DNA from: JAVBWO01 sp036677375
GTDB lineage: Bacteria; Bacillota; Dehalobacteriia; UBA4068; UBA4997
Assembly: GCA_036677375.1 (NCBI GenBank)
Contig: JAVBWO010000022.1
Coordinates: forward strand, 71,565 to 135,564
Length of the DNA: 64,000 nucleotides
Reading direction: 5' to 3'
Part shown: positions 26,806 to 36,165 of the stretch, piece by piece
How positions within the stretch are numbered: the first letter of the stretch is position 1
Layout: each line of letters starts with the position of its first letter
Position numbers and translations under genes: made by a program
The notes under the pieces: generated by a model
The model's input: only the letters and a program-made list of their open reading frames with translations
Told to the model about the DNA's origin: nothing
The model's database searches: none

Positions 26806-27115
26806 GATAGCTGTCATCGGAGACCGCGAAAGTGTTTTGGGCTTTAAGGCCTTGGGCCTTGAGGTGTATTTCGCAGGAGACGCGCAGGAAGCAAAATCGG
26901 TATTGCACCGCTTGGCCAAGGAAGAATATGCCGTGATCTATCTGACGGAGCAATTGGCCGCGGACATGAAAAGTGATATCGACCGTTATAAAGATGATGT
27001 TACGCCCGCAGTGATTCTCTTTCCGGGAAAATCCGGCAGTCTGGGTCTGGGCATGGCGGGTGTTCACCAATCCGTGGAACGCGCCGTAGGCGCCGATATC
27101 CTGGGAGCGGATTGA
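26798..27115 (+). CDS. ntpG: V-type ATP synthase subunit F (central stalk)
   Basis: The 105-residue product has the subunit F Rossmann-like core: FKIAVIGDRESVLGFKALGLE, YAVIYLTEQLA, and a C-terminal segment ending SVERAVGADIL. It sits on subunit D in the rotating stalk. The 8-nt overlap with subunit C indicates coupled translation. A 234-nt gap with two hairpins separates it from subunit A, the only sizeable gap in the operon. Confidence 0.92.
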   Translation: MFKIAVIGDRESVLGFKALGLEVYFAGDAQEAKSVLHRLAKEEYAVIYLTEQLAADMKSDIDRYKDDVTPAVILFPGKSGSLGLGMAGVHQSVERAVGADILGAD

Positions 27116-27349
27116 TCGAATACCCGGCGTTTTGAAGTGTGTTCCTTTAAAACGTTTCCATAATATTGGTTGATTTATTGTTAAAAATACAGGCTTTTAC
27201 TTTCTTTTATGATCTTACTGCGGGTTTTGCGGAGATGGTTTAGAAAAGGAAGCGCTTCGCCGAAGCGGGGATAAAAGCTTGGCTTTAAAATACGGAACTC
27301 CTGCCTTGCCCGGCAGTGTTCCTTGAGGAAGGAAGGTCGGTTAACGAAT
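27116..27349 (+). other. Structured spacer inside the V-ATPase operon
   Basis: Between subunits F and A lie two inverted repeats: CGCTTCG/CGAAGCG (27253-27267) and a two-part stem at 27294-27322 (GGAAC with GTTCC, CTGCC with GGCAG). Neither is followed by a T-run, so they are more likely RNA folding or processing elements than terminators. The second ends just before the subunit A ribosome binding site. Confidence 0.5.
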
Positions 27350-29122
27350 ATGAATACAGGCAGAATTGTCAAAGTCTCCGGACCGCTTATCGTAGCCGAA
27401 GGTTTGAGCCATGCCAATATGTTTGACGTTGTCCGGGTCGGAAAAGACCGTCTGATCGGCGAGATCATCGAGATGAGGGGCTCTAATGCTTCCATCCAGG
27501 TCTATGAAGAAACTGCCGGCATCGGCCCCGGGGACGTGGTGGAAACCACCGGCGCACCTCTTTCGGTAGAATTGGGCCCTGGTCTTATCGAAACCATTTA
27601 TGACGGCATCCAGCGTCCTTTGGAGGAGATCCGCGCCATTTGCGGCAATGTCATCAAACGTGGTATTGACGTGCCATCCATTTCCCGGGACAAAAAATGG
27701 GAATTTAAACCCTTGGCGGCCGTAGGTGATAAAGTAGCTGCCGGGGATTTTCTGGGTTCCGTGGCAGAGACTGTCAGCGTTTTACACAAGATCATGGTTC
27801 CCTATGGCCTTGCCGGAACCGTTACGGAGATCAAGGAAGGTTCTTTTTTGGTTACCGACGTCATTGCCAAACTTAAAAAAGACGATGGTGAGGAAGTAGA
27901 ACTCACCATGATGCAAAAATGGCCGGTACGGAAAGCTCGTCCTTATAAAGAAAAATTACCTCCGGATATCCCCATGCAGACGGGACAGCGGGTCATCGAT
28001 ACCATGTTCCCCATTGCCAAAGGCGGTACCGCCGCGGTTCCCGGGCCCTTTGGTTCCGGTAAAACGGTAGTTCAGCACCAGTTGGCCAAATGGTCGGACG
28101 TGGATATCGTGATCTATGTCGGTTGCGGCGAGCGCGGCAACGAGATGACCGACGTTCTCCGGGAATTTCCTGAATTGAAAGACCCGAGAAGCGGCGAGAG
28201 TCTGATGAAACGGACGGTGTTGATTGCCAATACCTCCGACATGCCCGTTGCGGCCCGGGAAGCTTCCGTTTATACCGGTATCACTATCGCGGAATATTTC
28301 CGTGATATGGGCTATGCCGTAGCCGTTATTGCAGATTCCACCTCCCGCTGGGCGGAAGCCCTCCGCGAGATGTCCGGACGTCTGGAGGAAATGCCCGGTG
28401 AAGAAGGTTATCCTGCTTACCTTGCTTCCCGTATGGCGCAGTTCTACGAACGTGCCGGCCGGGTGAAATGCATTGCTTCGGAAGACCGGGAAGCATCCCT
28501 TACCGCCATTGGCGCCGTTTCCCCTCCCGGGGGTGACATTTCCGAGCCGGTTTCCCAGGCAACCTTACGTATCGTAAAAGTGTTCTGGGGCTTGGACAGC
28601 TCTTTGGCCTATGCCCGTCACTTCCCCGCCATCAACTGGCTGCAAAGCTATTCTTTATATCTTGACCGCTTGTCCAGCTGGCTGGATGAGAATGTTAACC
28701 AGGAATTCAAACATCAGCGGGCGCAGGCTATGAGCCTCCTGCAGCAGGAGAATGAATTACAGGAAATCGTACGGTTGGTCGGTGTGGACGCCTTATCTCC
28801 CGGTGACCGCCTGATTTTGGAAGTCACCAGAATGATCCGGGAAGACTTCCTGCAACAGAACGCATTTGTGGATACTGACTCTTATACCTCTTTTGACAAG
28901 CAATTCAAGCTTCTACGGCTGATTCTCTCGTATTTTGAACGTGCTAAAAAAACCTTGGAAGCTGGGGGAGACATGAGCGCCATCTTCAATATCCCCGCCC
29001 TTGCTAAAATGGGCCGTGCCAAACACGCGCTGCCTGAAGAATACGATAGCCATTACCGCAGCATAGAAGCGGAAATGATTGCCGACTTAGAAAAAGTCGT
29101 TGCTGCCGGAGGTGAGGAATAA
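27350..29122 (+). CDS. ntpA: V-type ATP synthase catalytic subunit A
   Basis: ATG 27350 matches the conserved N-terminus (GRIVKVSGPLIVAEGL); upstream TTG 27323 would add nine unconserved residues. The 590-residue product has the Walker A loop GPFGSGKT at 232-239, the A-subunit-specific non-homologous region (about 115-190), GERGNEMTDVL, and SRWAEALREMSGRLEEMPGEEGYP. It hydrolyses or makes ATP in the A3B3 head. Its stop overlaps the subunit B start (TAATG). Confidence 0.97.
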   Translation: MNTGRIVKVSGPLIVAEGLSHANMFDVVRVGKDRLIGEIIEMRGSNASIQVYEETAGIGPGDVVETTGAPLSVELGPGLIETIYDGIQRPLEEIRAICGNVIKRGIDVPSISRDKKWEFKPLAAVGDKVAAGDFLGSVAETVSVLHKIMVPYGLAGTVTEIKEGSFLVTDVIAKLKKDDGEEVELTMMQKWPVRKARPYKEKLPPDIPMQTGQRVIDTMFPIAKGGTAAVPGPFGSGKTVVQHQLAKWSDVDIVIYVGCGERGNEMTDVLREFPELKDPRSGESLMKRTVLIANTSDMPVAAREASVYTGITIAEYFRDMGYAVAVIADSTSRWAEALREMSGRLEEMPGEEGYPAYLASRMAQFYERAGRVKCIASEDREASLTAIGAVSPPGGDISEPVSQATLRIVKVFWGLDSSLAYARHFPAINWLQSYSLYLDRLSSWLDENVNQEFKHQRAQAMSLLQQENELQEIVRLVGVDALSPGDRLILEVTRMIREDFLQQNAFVDTDSYTSFDKQFKLLRLILSYFERAKKTLEAGGDMSAIFNIPALAKMGRAKHALPEEYDSHYRSIEAEMIADLEKVVAAGGEE

Positions 29123-30498
29123 TGATCAAAGAATATCGTACCATCCAGGAGGTTGCCGGCCCTCTGATGCTCATTCAGGGCGTGGAAGGAGTCACTTACA
29201 ACGAACTGGGCGAGATCGAACTGCAAAACGGTGAAATGCGCCGCTGCCGGGTTCTGGAGATCAACGGCTCCAACGCTTTGGTACAGCTGTTTGAAAGTTC
29301 CGCCGGGATCAACCTATCCCAATCTAAGGTACGCTTTTTAGGTCATGGCATTGAACTGGCAGTGTCCGGCGATATGCTGGGACGTGTTTTCGACGGCATG
29401 GGCCATCCCATGGACGACGGGCCGGAGGTTTTGGCGGAAGCCCATATGGACATCAACGGTCTGCCGATGAACCCTGCCGCCCGGGACTATCCCTCCGAGT
29501 TTATTCAAACAGGGATCTCCGCCATTGATGGATTGAATACTTTGGTTCGGGGACAGAAGCTGCCGATCTTTTCCGGTTCCGGTCTGCCTCACCCGGAACT
29601 GGCCGCGCAGATTGCCCGTCAGGCTAAAGTTTTAGGGACCGATTCCAAATTCGCCGTTGTATTCGCCGCGGTAGGGATCACCTTCGAAGAAGCGGACTTC
29701 TTCATCTCGGACTTTAAACGTACCGGCGCCATCGACCGTGCCGTTCTGTTTATGAATCTGGCTAATGACCCTGCTATCGAACGTATTGCCACACCCCGTA
29801 TGGCGCTGACTGCTGCGGAATACCTGGCCTTCCAGAAGGGGATGCAGGTTTTGGTCATTCTCACCGACATTACCAACTATGCCGAGGCGCTCCGTGAGGT
29901 TTCCGCCGCCCGTAAAGAAGTTCCCGGGCGTCGCGGTTATCCGGGTTACCTTTATACTGACCTGGCTACTATGTACGAACGGGCCGGCCGTCTCTTGGGC
30001 AATGAGGGTTCCATCACCATGATCCCCATTTTATCTATGCCGGAAGATGACAAGACCCACCCTATTCCCGACTTGACCGGCTACATCACCGAAGGGCAGA
30101 TCATCCTGTCCCGGGAATTGTACCGTAAAGGCTTAAAGCCTCCTATCGACGTTTTGCCTTCTTTGTCCCGTCTGAAGGACAAAGGGATCGGGCGTGGCAA
30201 GACCAGGGAAGATCATGCCGACACCTTAAATCAGCTCTTTGCAGCCTATGCCCGCGGCAAAGACGCCAAGGAATTGATGACCATTTTAGGGGAAGCCGCT
30301 TTGACCGATATCGATAAGTTATATGCCAAATTTGCCGATTCTTTTGAGCGGGAATATGTTTCGCAAGGCTATGACACCGACCGCACCATTGAGGAAACGC
30401 TGAATCTGGGCTGGAAGCTCTTATCTATCCTGCCCCAGAGCGAAATGAAGCGGATTCGGCCGGAATATCTTGAAAAATACTGGCCTGAAAAGGCGTAA
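29122..30498 (+). CDS. ntpB: V-type ATP synthase non-catalytic subunit B
   Basis: The 458-residue product matches subunit B along its length: YRTIQEVAGPLMLIQGVEGV, LGRVFDGMGHPMDDGP, the degenerate nucleotide site (FSGSGLPHPELAAQIARQA in place of a P-loop), LTDITNYAEALREVSAARKEVPGRRGYPGYLYTDLA and KDKGIGRGKTREDH. It alternates with A in the head. It is translationally coupled to A and ends 12 nt before D. Confidence 0.97.
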   Translation: MIKEYRTIQEVAGPLMLIQGVEGVTYNELGEIELQNGEMRRCRVLEINGSNALVQLFESSAGINLSQSKVRFLGHGIELAVSGDMLGRVFDGMGHPMDDGPEVLAEAHMDINGLPMNPAARDYPSEFIQTGISAIDGLNTLVRGQKLPIFSGSGLPHPELAAQIARQAKVLGTDSKFAVVFAAVGITFEEADFFISDFKRTGAIDRAVLFMNLANDPAIERIATPRMALTAAEYLAFQKGMQVLVILTDITNYAEALREVSAARKEVPGRRGYPGYLYTDLATMYERAGRLLGNEGSITMIPILSMPEDDKTHPIPDLTGYITEGQIILSRELYRKGLKPPIDVLPSLSRLKDKGIGRGKTREDHADTLNQLFAAYARGKDAKELMTILGEAALTDIDKLYAKFADSFEREYVSQGYDTDRTIEETLNLGWKLLSILPQSEMKRIRPEYLEKYWPEKA

Positions 30499-30510
30499 GG
30501 GGGGGATCTT

Positions 30511-31164
30511 ATGGCCCGTCTTGCGGTAAACCCCACCCGGATGGAACTGACACGGCTGAAAAAGCGGCTGAAGACCGCTACCCGCGGTCACAAGCTCCTC
30601 AAGGACAAGCGGGATGAACTGATGAAACAATTTCTGGACATCGTCCGGGAGAACCGTGATCTGCGGAAGAAAGTGGAGGAGGCGCTGAACCGCGCTCATA
30701 AGAGCTTTACAGTGGCCTCCGCCGTCATGTCGCCGGAGGTTCTGGAGGAAGCTCTGCTATATCCTAAGCAAAGTGTATCGGTGAACATGGGATTCAAAAA
30801 CATAATGTCCGTCAACGTACCCCGATATGAATTCATTACCAAAAGTGATGATCCCTCCGAGATCTATCCTTACGGTTTCGCCGCTACTTCCGGGGAACTG
30901 GACGACGCCCTTTCGGCGTTATCGGGAACCTTGATGGATATGTTGCGGCTGGCGGAGATCGAAAAATCTGCGCAATTACTGGCGCAGGAGATCGAAAAAA
31001 CCCGTCGCCGGGTCAATGCGTTGGAATATGTCATGATTCCCCAGCTACAGGAGACCATTAAGTATATTACCATGAAGCTGGATGAAAATGAGCGTGGGAA
31101 CCTGACCCGACTGATGAAGGTCAAGGATATGATTTTAAAGGAAGCTCATCAATACCAGCAATAA
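30511..31164 (+). CDS. ntpD: V-type ATP synthase subunit D (central rotor shaft)
   Basis: The 217-residue product begins at ATG 30511 after AAGGGGGG. It is largely two long helices, with the family's N-terminal NPTRMELTRLKKRLKTATRGHKLLKDKRDELM and the C-terminal RRVNALEYVMIPQLQETIKYI. It forms the shaft inside the A3B3 ring. It closes the operon and is followed by a strong terminator. Confidence 0.95.
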   Translation: MARLAVNPTRMELTRLKKRLKTATRGHKLLKDKRDELMKQFLDIVRENRDLRKKVEEALNRAHKSFTVASAVMSPEVLEEALLYPKQSVSVNMGFKNIMSVNVPRYEFITKSDDPSEIYPYGFAATSGELDDALSALSGTLMDMLRLAEIEKSAQLLAQEIEKTRRRVNALEYVMIPQLQETIKYITMKLDENERGNLTRLMKVKDMILKEAHQYQQ

Positions 31165-31172
31165 AAAATGAG

Positions 31173-31206
31173 AAAAGCCGCGAGGGAAAAGCTTCGCGGC
31201 TTTTTT
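31173..31206 (+). terminator. Intrinsic terminator of the V-ATPase operon
   Basis: AAAAGCCGCGA (31173-31183) pairs with TCGCGGCTTTT (31194-31204) and is followed by further Ts. It lies 9 nt after the subunit D stop. Confidence 0.92.
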
Positions 31207-31826
31207 GTGTCTTAAGACGGTTTCGCATACCGGATATGCGAAACCAAAAACCAACCACGATAAATGCAATGGTAAAACGAAAGTAGTAATTATGGGAACC
31301 ACCATAGTGCCTGCTTTTATTGACTAAAGCACTAATGTGCTGTTCTATGGTAATAGACAGGAATAAAAAGCTACTATTGGAAGAGATATAATAATCTGGA
31401 ACCAAGTTAAGAGTCAAAGGTTTTGTATCATGTTTGTTTTTTGAAATAATGTACAATGCGGGTGGAAGCAAATGATGATATGAAAATCACCTTTCCGATA
31501 GAAGGCAATTGTCCAGGCTGACATGGGAAGGAAGAGAGTGGTCATGATGGTCTGTGGACAGGTAAAATCAATGTTTTGGAGGAATAGAATGGACAGTAAG
31601 AAAAATTTGCTGCTTTTAAAGTCTACGTAAAATACCAGATGGTAAGATAAGAAGAGAAATTCAAAAAAGCGGTTAACAGGTATATGATAAGATTCAGGCA
31701 TATCGTCAGGCCGTACTTACCGTACTTAAGTGATTGACCTGTCACATAGAAGCTTGTCATAGATTGTCAAAGTGGGGCTTGTATGACGGAAAGGCCATCG
31801 TGTATAATACAGGGGAGGTGATGGAA
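31207..31826. other. Intergenic region, no supported gene
   Basis: The 620-nt gap holds a 10-bp inverted repeat (GGTTTCGCAT 31219-31228 and ATGCGAAACC 31236-31245) just after the operon terminator. A promoter-like pair, TTGTAT (31779-31784) and TATAAT (31803-31808), precedes the SLH protein. If that promoter is used, the leader would be only about a dozen bases. Open frames here lack start context. Confidence 0.5.
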
Positions 31827-33035
31827 ATGTTAAGATCGAATAAAATTATGACAGCCGTTTTTATAGCCATGGCGTTTTTGTTTCTGACGCCTGGTATTCC
31901 TGCCTTGGCGGCAGGTGGCGCCTATCATTTTAGCGGACAATGGTCTGGCAGTCGTTTTGTGGTCACTGTGACTGTGAGCTATGCCGACACCCAAGTCAAC
32001 GCGGGCGCTTTCCTCTTAGGCTATAATGGGAACAAGCTGGTTCTCTTGAATGATTCCTTTCAGGACGCGCAATCCGGCGAAGGTATTTTGCCGGGGGGCG
32101 ATGTAATGGCGTTGGCCGGGGGTAGCGATACGGCTAAGAAAATTGCCTGGTTTAATTGGATCGCACTTTCCGGCGGCAGCCCGGGCAGTTTTACCGGTAC
32201 GGCGCCCAAGGAAATTGCCAAGCTCTATTTTCGTCTGGCGGACGGCGTAGCCAAAGAGGATCTTAACACTGCTTCTCTTTTTATTCCCACGGGACAGGAG
32301 GCCCTTACCATATCGAAGCTGGCGAAGCCGCTGATTCTAGCCTATGGCGGGACAGATATTCCGGAAAATGTGACAGCTGATTTTAGCTATCCCGGCAGCA
32401 GCAATCCGGCGGAAGACGGTACTTCTTCCGCCGGCGGGGGAGGCGGTGCTGCTGACACAGAAGATCCGGTGATCCCCGATACCGCGTATTTCAACGATGT
32501 CCCTGCCGGCGTCTGGTATGAGGCTTTTGTTTATGATCTGACCAGCCGGGGTATCCTGCAGGGGAAAACGGCGACATCTTTTGCCCCCAATGATGCTATT
32601 ACCCGGGGAGAATTTGCCGCCATCCTGGCCAGAATGTCCGGCGAAACCATGCCTCAGGCGGAGAAAACCTTTTGCGATGTTGCAGCCGACGCTTGGTATG
32701 CTTCTTATATCGCTTGGGCCTCGGTAAAGGGTATTGCTCAGGGTTCCGGAATCGGCTTTGCTCCCAACGCCAATATTACCAGGGAGGAAATGGCCCTGAT
32801 GTTGTACCGTTATGTACAAAATGTGTCCGGTGCTACACTGCCGGACAAAAACGCTACCGCCGTCTTTACCGATGATCAAAATATTGCCTCTTATGCCAAA
32901 GAAGCCGTTACCGCCATGCAGCGGGGAGGTATTCTCGGCGGCAAAGAAAGCAATCGCTTTGCTCCCAAAGACAATGCCACGCGGGCGGAGGCAGCCAAGA
33001 TGATCTCCCTTTTGCTGGCAGCCATCGGAAAATAA
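31827..33035 (+). CDS. Secreted cohesin-like protein with three SLH domains
   Basis: ATG 31827 lies 6 nt after GGAGGTG and starts a clean signal peptide (cleavage near PALAA, residue 29); longer in-frame starts lack it. The 402-residue product has one beta-rich domain at about 32-190 (FVVTVTVSYADTQVNAGAFLLGYN, IAKLYFRL) resembling cohesin/carbohydrate-binding jelly rolls. A Gly/Ser linker follows, then three SLH domains (about 221-266, 280-330, 343-398) with the ITRGEFAAILARM-type motif in each. It should sit non-covalently on the S-layer polymer. The cohesin-like call is tentative; partners are unknown. Confidence 0.85.
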   Translation: MLRSNKIMTAVFIAMAFLFLTPGIPALAAGGAYHFSGQWSGSRFVVTVTVSYADTQVNAGAFLLGYNGNKLVLLNDSFQDAQSGEGILPGGDVMALAGGSDTAKKIAWFNWIALSGGSPGSFTGTAPKEIAKLYFRLADGVAKEDLNTASLFIPTGQEALTISKLAKPLILAYGGTDIPENVTADFSYPGSSNPAEDGTSSAGGGGGAADTEDPVIPDTAYFNDVPAGVWYEAFVYDLTSRGILQGKTATSFAPNDAITRGEFAAILARMSGETMPQAEKTFCDVAADAWYASYIAWASVKGIAQGSGIGFAPNANITREEMALMLYRYVQNVSGATLPDKNATAVFTDDQNIASYAKEAVTAMQRGGILGGKESNRFAPKDNATRAEAAKMISLLLAAIGK

Positions 33036-33433
33036 AAAGCAGGGGATTATCATATTAGCTTGTGACTGGCGCCCATAGGTATCTTTATTTGTCATTTGTC
33101 ATTGTTTGACGTAATAAGGCAGCGTCAGATTTGAATTTTCATAATATAATTTTAAATAAAAAGAGCCGTCTTAAGTGAAATGTTTAAGACGGCTCTTTTT
33201 ATTATGACTTTAGTTTGCTGAGCATGGGGATTGCGCGCAATCATAGCCATCCGTTTGATTCATTACGGGCGGTTATGATTAAATTAAAATGTTCCCGCCA
33301 TTGGCTGCCTGCGGCTCCATCCACTTCTGATATCTGGGGAGTAAGTGGAATTCTCGTTCAAGTTTCTCCGCTTTGACTTAGTTTGTTTTGAAACTCTTCA
33401 ATCAAGATGCCTGGGGCGGTGGCGCTATCCTGC
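33036..33433. other. Intergenic region between convergent genes
   Basis: Apart from the bidirectional terminator at 33158-33200, I see no gene or repeat in this 398-nt gap. Confidence 0.6.
33158..33200. terminator. Bidirectional intrinsic terminator, 17-bp perfect stem
   Basis: The arms 33158-33174 and 33184-33200 are perfectly complementary around a 9-nt loop, with A-rich left and T-rich right ends. It separates the SLH protein gene from the convergent cyclase gene. Confidence 0.93.
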
Positions 33434-34177
33434 TCAGGCTTCAAATATGGCGATGCATCTAGCCGGGAAACCGACGCCGTCTTTGATGCGCGGCCAAAAA
33501 CATAGAATAACGCCTCCGGCAGCAGGTACTTTATCCAAATTGATCATGACCTCAATTTGGATTTTGTCCTGTGCTAAAATATATAGCTCACCAGCCCAAC
33601 CTAAGCCGACCGCAGGAGCATCGGTATCGGTGGGCTCATGACCGATGGCGCCGATTTTTCGTTCCTCCACCAAAAATTTCAGTGCCTCCAGAGACCAACC
33701 GGGATAATGGGGATTACCATCCTTATCGTTGTTTTCATAATCGTCCGCCGCCATGATTGACCAGTCCGAGCGCATGGCAACAAAAGAATCAGGGGGAATT
33801 TTTCCGTATGTAGCTTCATACTCCCGTATATCGTCAACTGTCAGGGTATAGTCGGCGTTTTCACGGACTTTGGCGGAAACATCGATCACGCAGAGCGGAA
33901 AAATTACACTTTTTGTGGGTACATCGGCAAGAGTGCGCCCGTCATTTACAAAGTGCCTTGGGCAATCGACATGCGTACCATATTGGCTGGTGACATGATA
34001 GCAAAATGCAGTCACATCATAGGGGCCCTCGTGATAGTCCAGCGCCAATTCATGCGATAAAGGCTTATAGCCGATCCAATGCGGCGTGTTTGGGCTGAGG
34101 ATATGAGATAGCTCAACCCATCTGTATTGCGGTGATTTTAGCTTCTCTACCATATTCCATAGTTGTTCAGACATCAT
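33434..34177 (-). CDS. Cyclase-family (kynurenine-formamidase-like) metal hydrolase
   Basis: Tandem ATGs at 34177 and 34174 follow a run of seven Gs; either could be used. The roughly 247-residue product has the cyclase-family metal motif YGTHVDCPRHF, in which glutamine sits where many members have the first histidine. An IGHEPTDTD segment and a C-terminal GGVILCFWPRI strand follow. Relatives hydrolyse N-formylkynurenine, isatin or related amide and lactam compounds with Mn2+ or Zn2+. No tryptophan-degradation gene is nearby, so the substrate is not predicted. It lies downstream of the XRE regulator in the same orientation, 144 nt apart, and might be co-transcribed with it. Confidence 0.85.
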   Translation of the reverse strand: MMSEQLWNMVEKLKSPQYRWVELSHILSPNTPHWIGYKPLSHELALDYHEGPYDVTAFCYHVTSQYGTHVDCPRHFVNDGRTLADVPTKSVIFPLCVIDVSAKVRENADYTLTVDDIREYEATYGKIPPDSFVAMRSDWSIMAADDYENNDKDGNPHYPGWSLEALKFLVEERKIGAIGHEPTDTDAPAVGLGWAGELYILAQDKIQIEVMINLDKVPAAGGVILCFWPRIKDGVGFPARCIAIFEA

Positions 34178-34320
34178 CAACCCCCCCTAAAACGATATCG
34201 TTATCAATACAGACATGCCCACATTTTCCTCCCTGTGCGGGAGTACATATTTTCACTGCATTCCAACATAATGTTTTCCTTGGTCGGCAACACCCGGTAG
34301 TTTGGTCTCATATGCATTTT

Positions 34321-35916
34321 TTAAGTGTTTAAAAGGCTATAAGCATAGGCTTCCAGCCTCGCGATAATATTACTTTTGGTTTTTTGCGCTTCGGGAATGA
34401 TATTGATCGTATTTTTCAGAATGCTGAAAAATACGGTGGAAGAGATTGGTTCCTCGGTGATAAGGATGACAGGGTTCTTGTATTGTTCATCCCATTTGGC
34501 CAGCACGGCACCAAAACCATCTTTAGCCATAAAGGCAATATTGGAACCCAGCGCAGCATCTTCTTTGGAAGCAAGATAGAGATGGTATTTGTTATAGGAC
34601 TTTAAAAACTGAACAGTGCTTTGCAGGTGCTCGCAAAGGTCAATAGGCTCATAGGGAAAGGCTTCTCCTTTACTACAGCCTAGGTATAGCATGTTTTTCC
34701 CTAGGAGCTTTGAGAGGTTGTCTACCGTCAGAATATGTAACGTATCGAAAATTGCAACATTTTGTTTAAACGCCTCCACGCGTTTACTGTGATTTTCTAA
34801 GTAAGCGGCGGTCTCCTCCCGGGACATACCGGTTCTTTGCAGCATACGTTGTAGAACGCTTTCCGGCACAGTGATATCGCTTAAAGCATCCTTAAACAGA
34901 ATAGTGCCGGTATGGGTCTTTTCTATATCCAGCAAAGCGGAAGAAAACTCCTGCGGATAAGGAGATTTATAAAGCTTAAAGTAACGCTTGCTTTCTGAGA
35001 GAAGTCCCTGGTACATCTGTTCCATATCGGCAACGGCCATTGGATCTGCCGTGACATAAGTATAATCCGCCAGACCGGAGGTATTGGCGGTCATGGCGAA
35101 GGAGGCCAATATACCCGGAATGACCCAAAGGGACTGTTTTACGATTCTGGCGGTATATTTAGGCATATAGTAGGAATCCACCATGCCGGTAAGATGCAAG
35201 GGCGACCACTGTTCAATAGCGGAAACGATGGAGGCGGGCGCCCGGTTCAGCACATGAATGACCTTGATGCGGTGCCCTTTGACAATGGCGATTTTCATTA
35301 ATTCTGCCCAGCGCAGGAAAAACTGCCGGTCTCCCATGAGCCATAAAATATCTTCATCACTGAAGCACCAAAGTTCTTGGGGCGTTTCCTGCGCAATCAA
35401 AGTGCTCATAATACGAAGCACCGCTTGGCGCTTGCCCTGTATGCCTGCAAAAGACTCCAGGATGCAGAGGGATCCTTGGGGAAACTCCAAAGGCGGCTGG
35501 TTTTTTAATAAGTCGGAGGTCATTTGAGACCCTTTGGTATTGAAAGCACTTTCTAAGGCGGAGATCTTGGTCATGACGGAACCCAAGTCATTAGCCTGGG
35601 GTTCCGGGTTTTGATAGCTTTTTATTGGCTCCGCGCCCAACCATTTCGCTAGAATTTCCTTTTTTTCCTGCTGATCAAGAAGGGGCGAAAATGGCAGGCC
35701 AAGCTTGATCAGCTCGTTTTTCTGATGCTCTGTGGTGCGGCTTGCTAAAATAAAATCTGCGATCATGGGAAGATAGTGAGAAGTTGGCTTGACCAGACGC
35801 TTTCCTTGGCGCCAGCGGCTGATAAGAGAAGGGTCAACATTAAGAGATTGCCCCAAAGAGGCATTGGTCGTGCCGGTAATTTTCATGAACAGATCCAGCT
35901 TCTTGGAAAAATTCAC
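34321..35916 (-). CDS. Large XRE-type helix-turn-helix protein of unknown function
   Basis: GTG 35916 follows AGGAGG by 8 nt. The 531-residue product has an N-terminal DNA-binding helix-turn-helix (residues 5-40: ITGTTNASLGQSLNVDPSLISRWRQGKR). The remaining 450 residues match no domain I recognise: SLCILESFAGIQGKRQAVLRIMSTLI near 150, ELWCFSDEDILWLMGDRQFFLRWAELM, and mixed alpha/beta further on. Residues 200-300 mention no enzyme motif. The gene is divergent from the giant surface-protein gene with a 249-nt shared upstream region, so it may regulate that gene or itself (inference). Confidence 0.8.
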   Translation of the reverse strand: MNFSKKLDLFMKITGTTNASLGQSLNVDPSLISRWRQGKRLVKPTSHYLPMIADFILASRTTEHQKNELIKLGLPFSPLLDQQEKKEILAKWLGAEPIKSYQNPEPQANDLGSVMTKISALESAFNTKGSQMTSDLLKNQPPLEFPQGSLCILESFAGIQGKRQAVLRIMSTLIAQETPQELWCFSDEDILWLMGDRQFFLRWAELMKIAIVKGHRIKVIHVLNRAPASIVSAIEQWSPLHLTGMVDSYYMPKYTARIVKQSLWVIPGILASFAMTANTSGLADYTYVTADPMAVADMEQMYQGLLSESKRYFKLYKSPYPQEFSSALLDIEKTHTGTILFKDALSDITVPESVLQRMLQRTGMSREETAAYLENHSKRVEAFKQNVAIFDTLHILTVDNLSKLLGKNMLYLGCSKGEAFPYEPIDLCEHLQSTVQFLKSYNKYHLYLASKEDAALGSNIAFMAKDGFGAVLAKWDEQYKNPVILITEEPISSTVFFSILKNTINIIPEAQKTKSNIIARLEAYAYSLLNT

Positions 35917-36039
35917 TGTTCGTACCTCCTAAAATTGTTTAACAGCCCTTTGGGCTTTCGGTTAGCATGTGATACAGGTTCCCCGCATTACCAACAAATG
36001 TCACGTGTTTGGCACGAAAGTCATCAACTTGTCAAGTTT

Positions 36040-36068
36040 ATTATACGTTTATTAGGTTATGATGTAAA
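36040..36068 (-). promoter_or_regulatory. Promoter of the XRE-type gene
   Basis: On the minus strand TTTACA (36063-36068) and TATAAT (36040-36045) are separated by exactly 17 nt, close to the ideal housekeeping promoter. The leader to GTG 35916 would be about 115 nt. Confidence 0.6.
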
Positions 36069-36112
36069 GGTAAGAAGATAAAATTGTGATATTTGTGTTT
36101 AGAATTCGGGTA

Positions 36113-36129
36113 AAGCGGGTGACCCGCTT
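36113..36129. promoter_or_regulatory. Perfect 17-nt palindrome upstream of the giant gene (candidate operator)
   Basis: AAGCGGGTGACCCGCTT has 8-bp perfect arms around a central G. It ends 36 nt before the giant gene's ATG and lies within the divergent region shared with the XRE gene. Its form suits a dimeric helix-turn-helix repressor, or an mRNA leader hairpin. Confidence 0.6.
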
Positions 36130-36165
36130 GGAAGCGTTTCGATGAAATTATTTGGGGGGATACAT

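Noticed and set aside
36030..36110. Plus-strand promoter for the giant gene
   Set aside because: Several -10-like boxes exist but none has a credible -35 box at 16-18 nt, so I did not call one.
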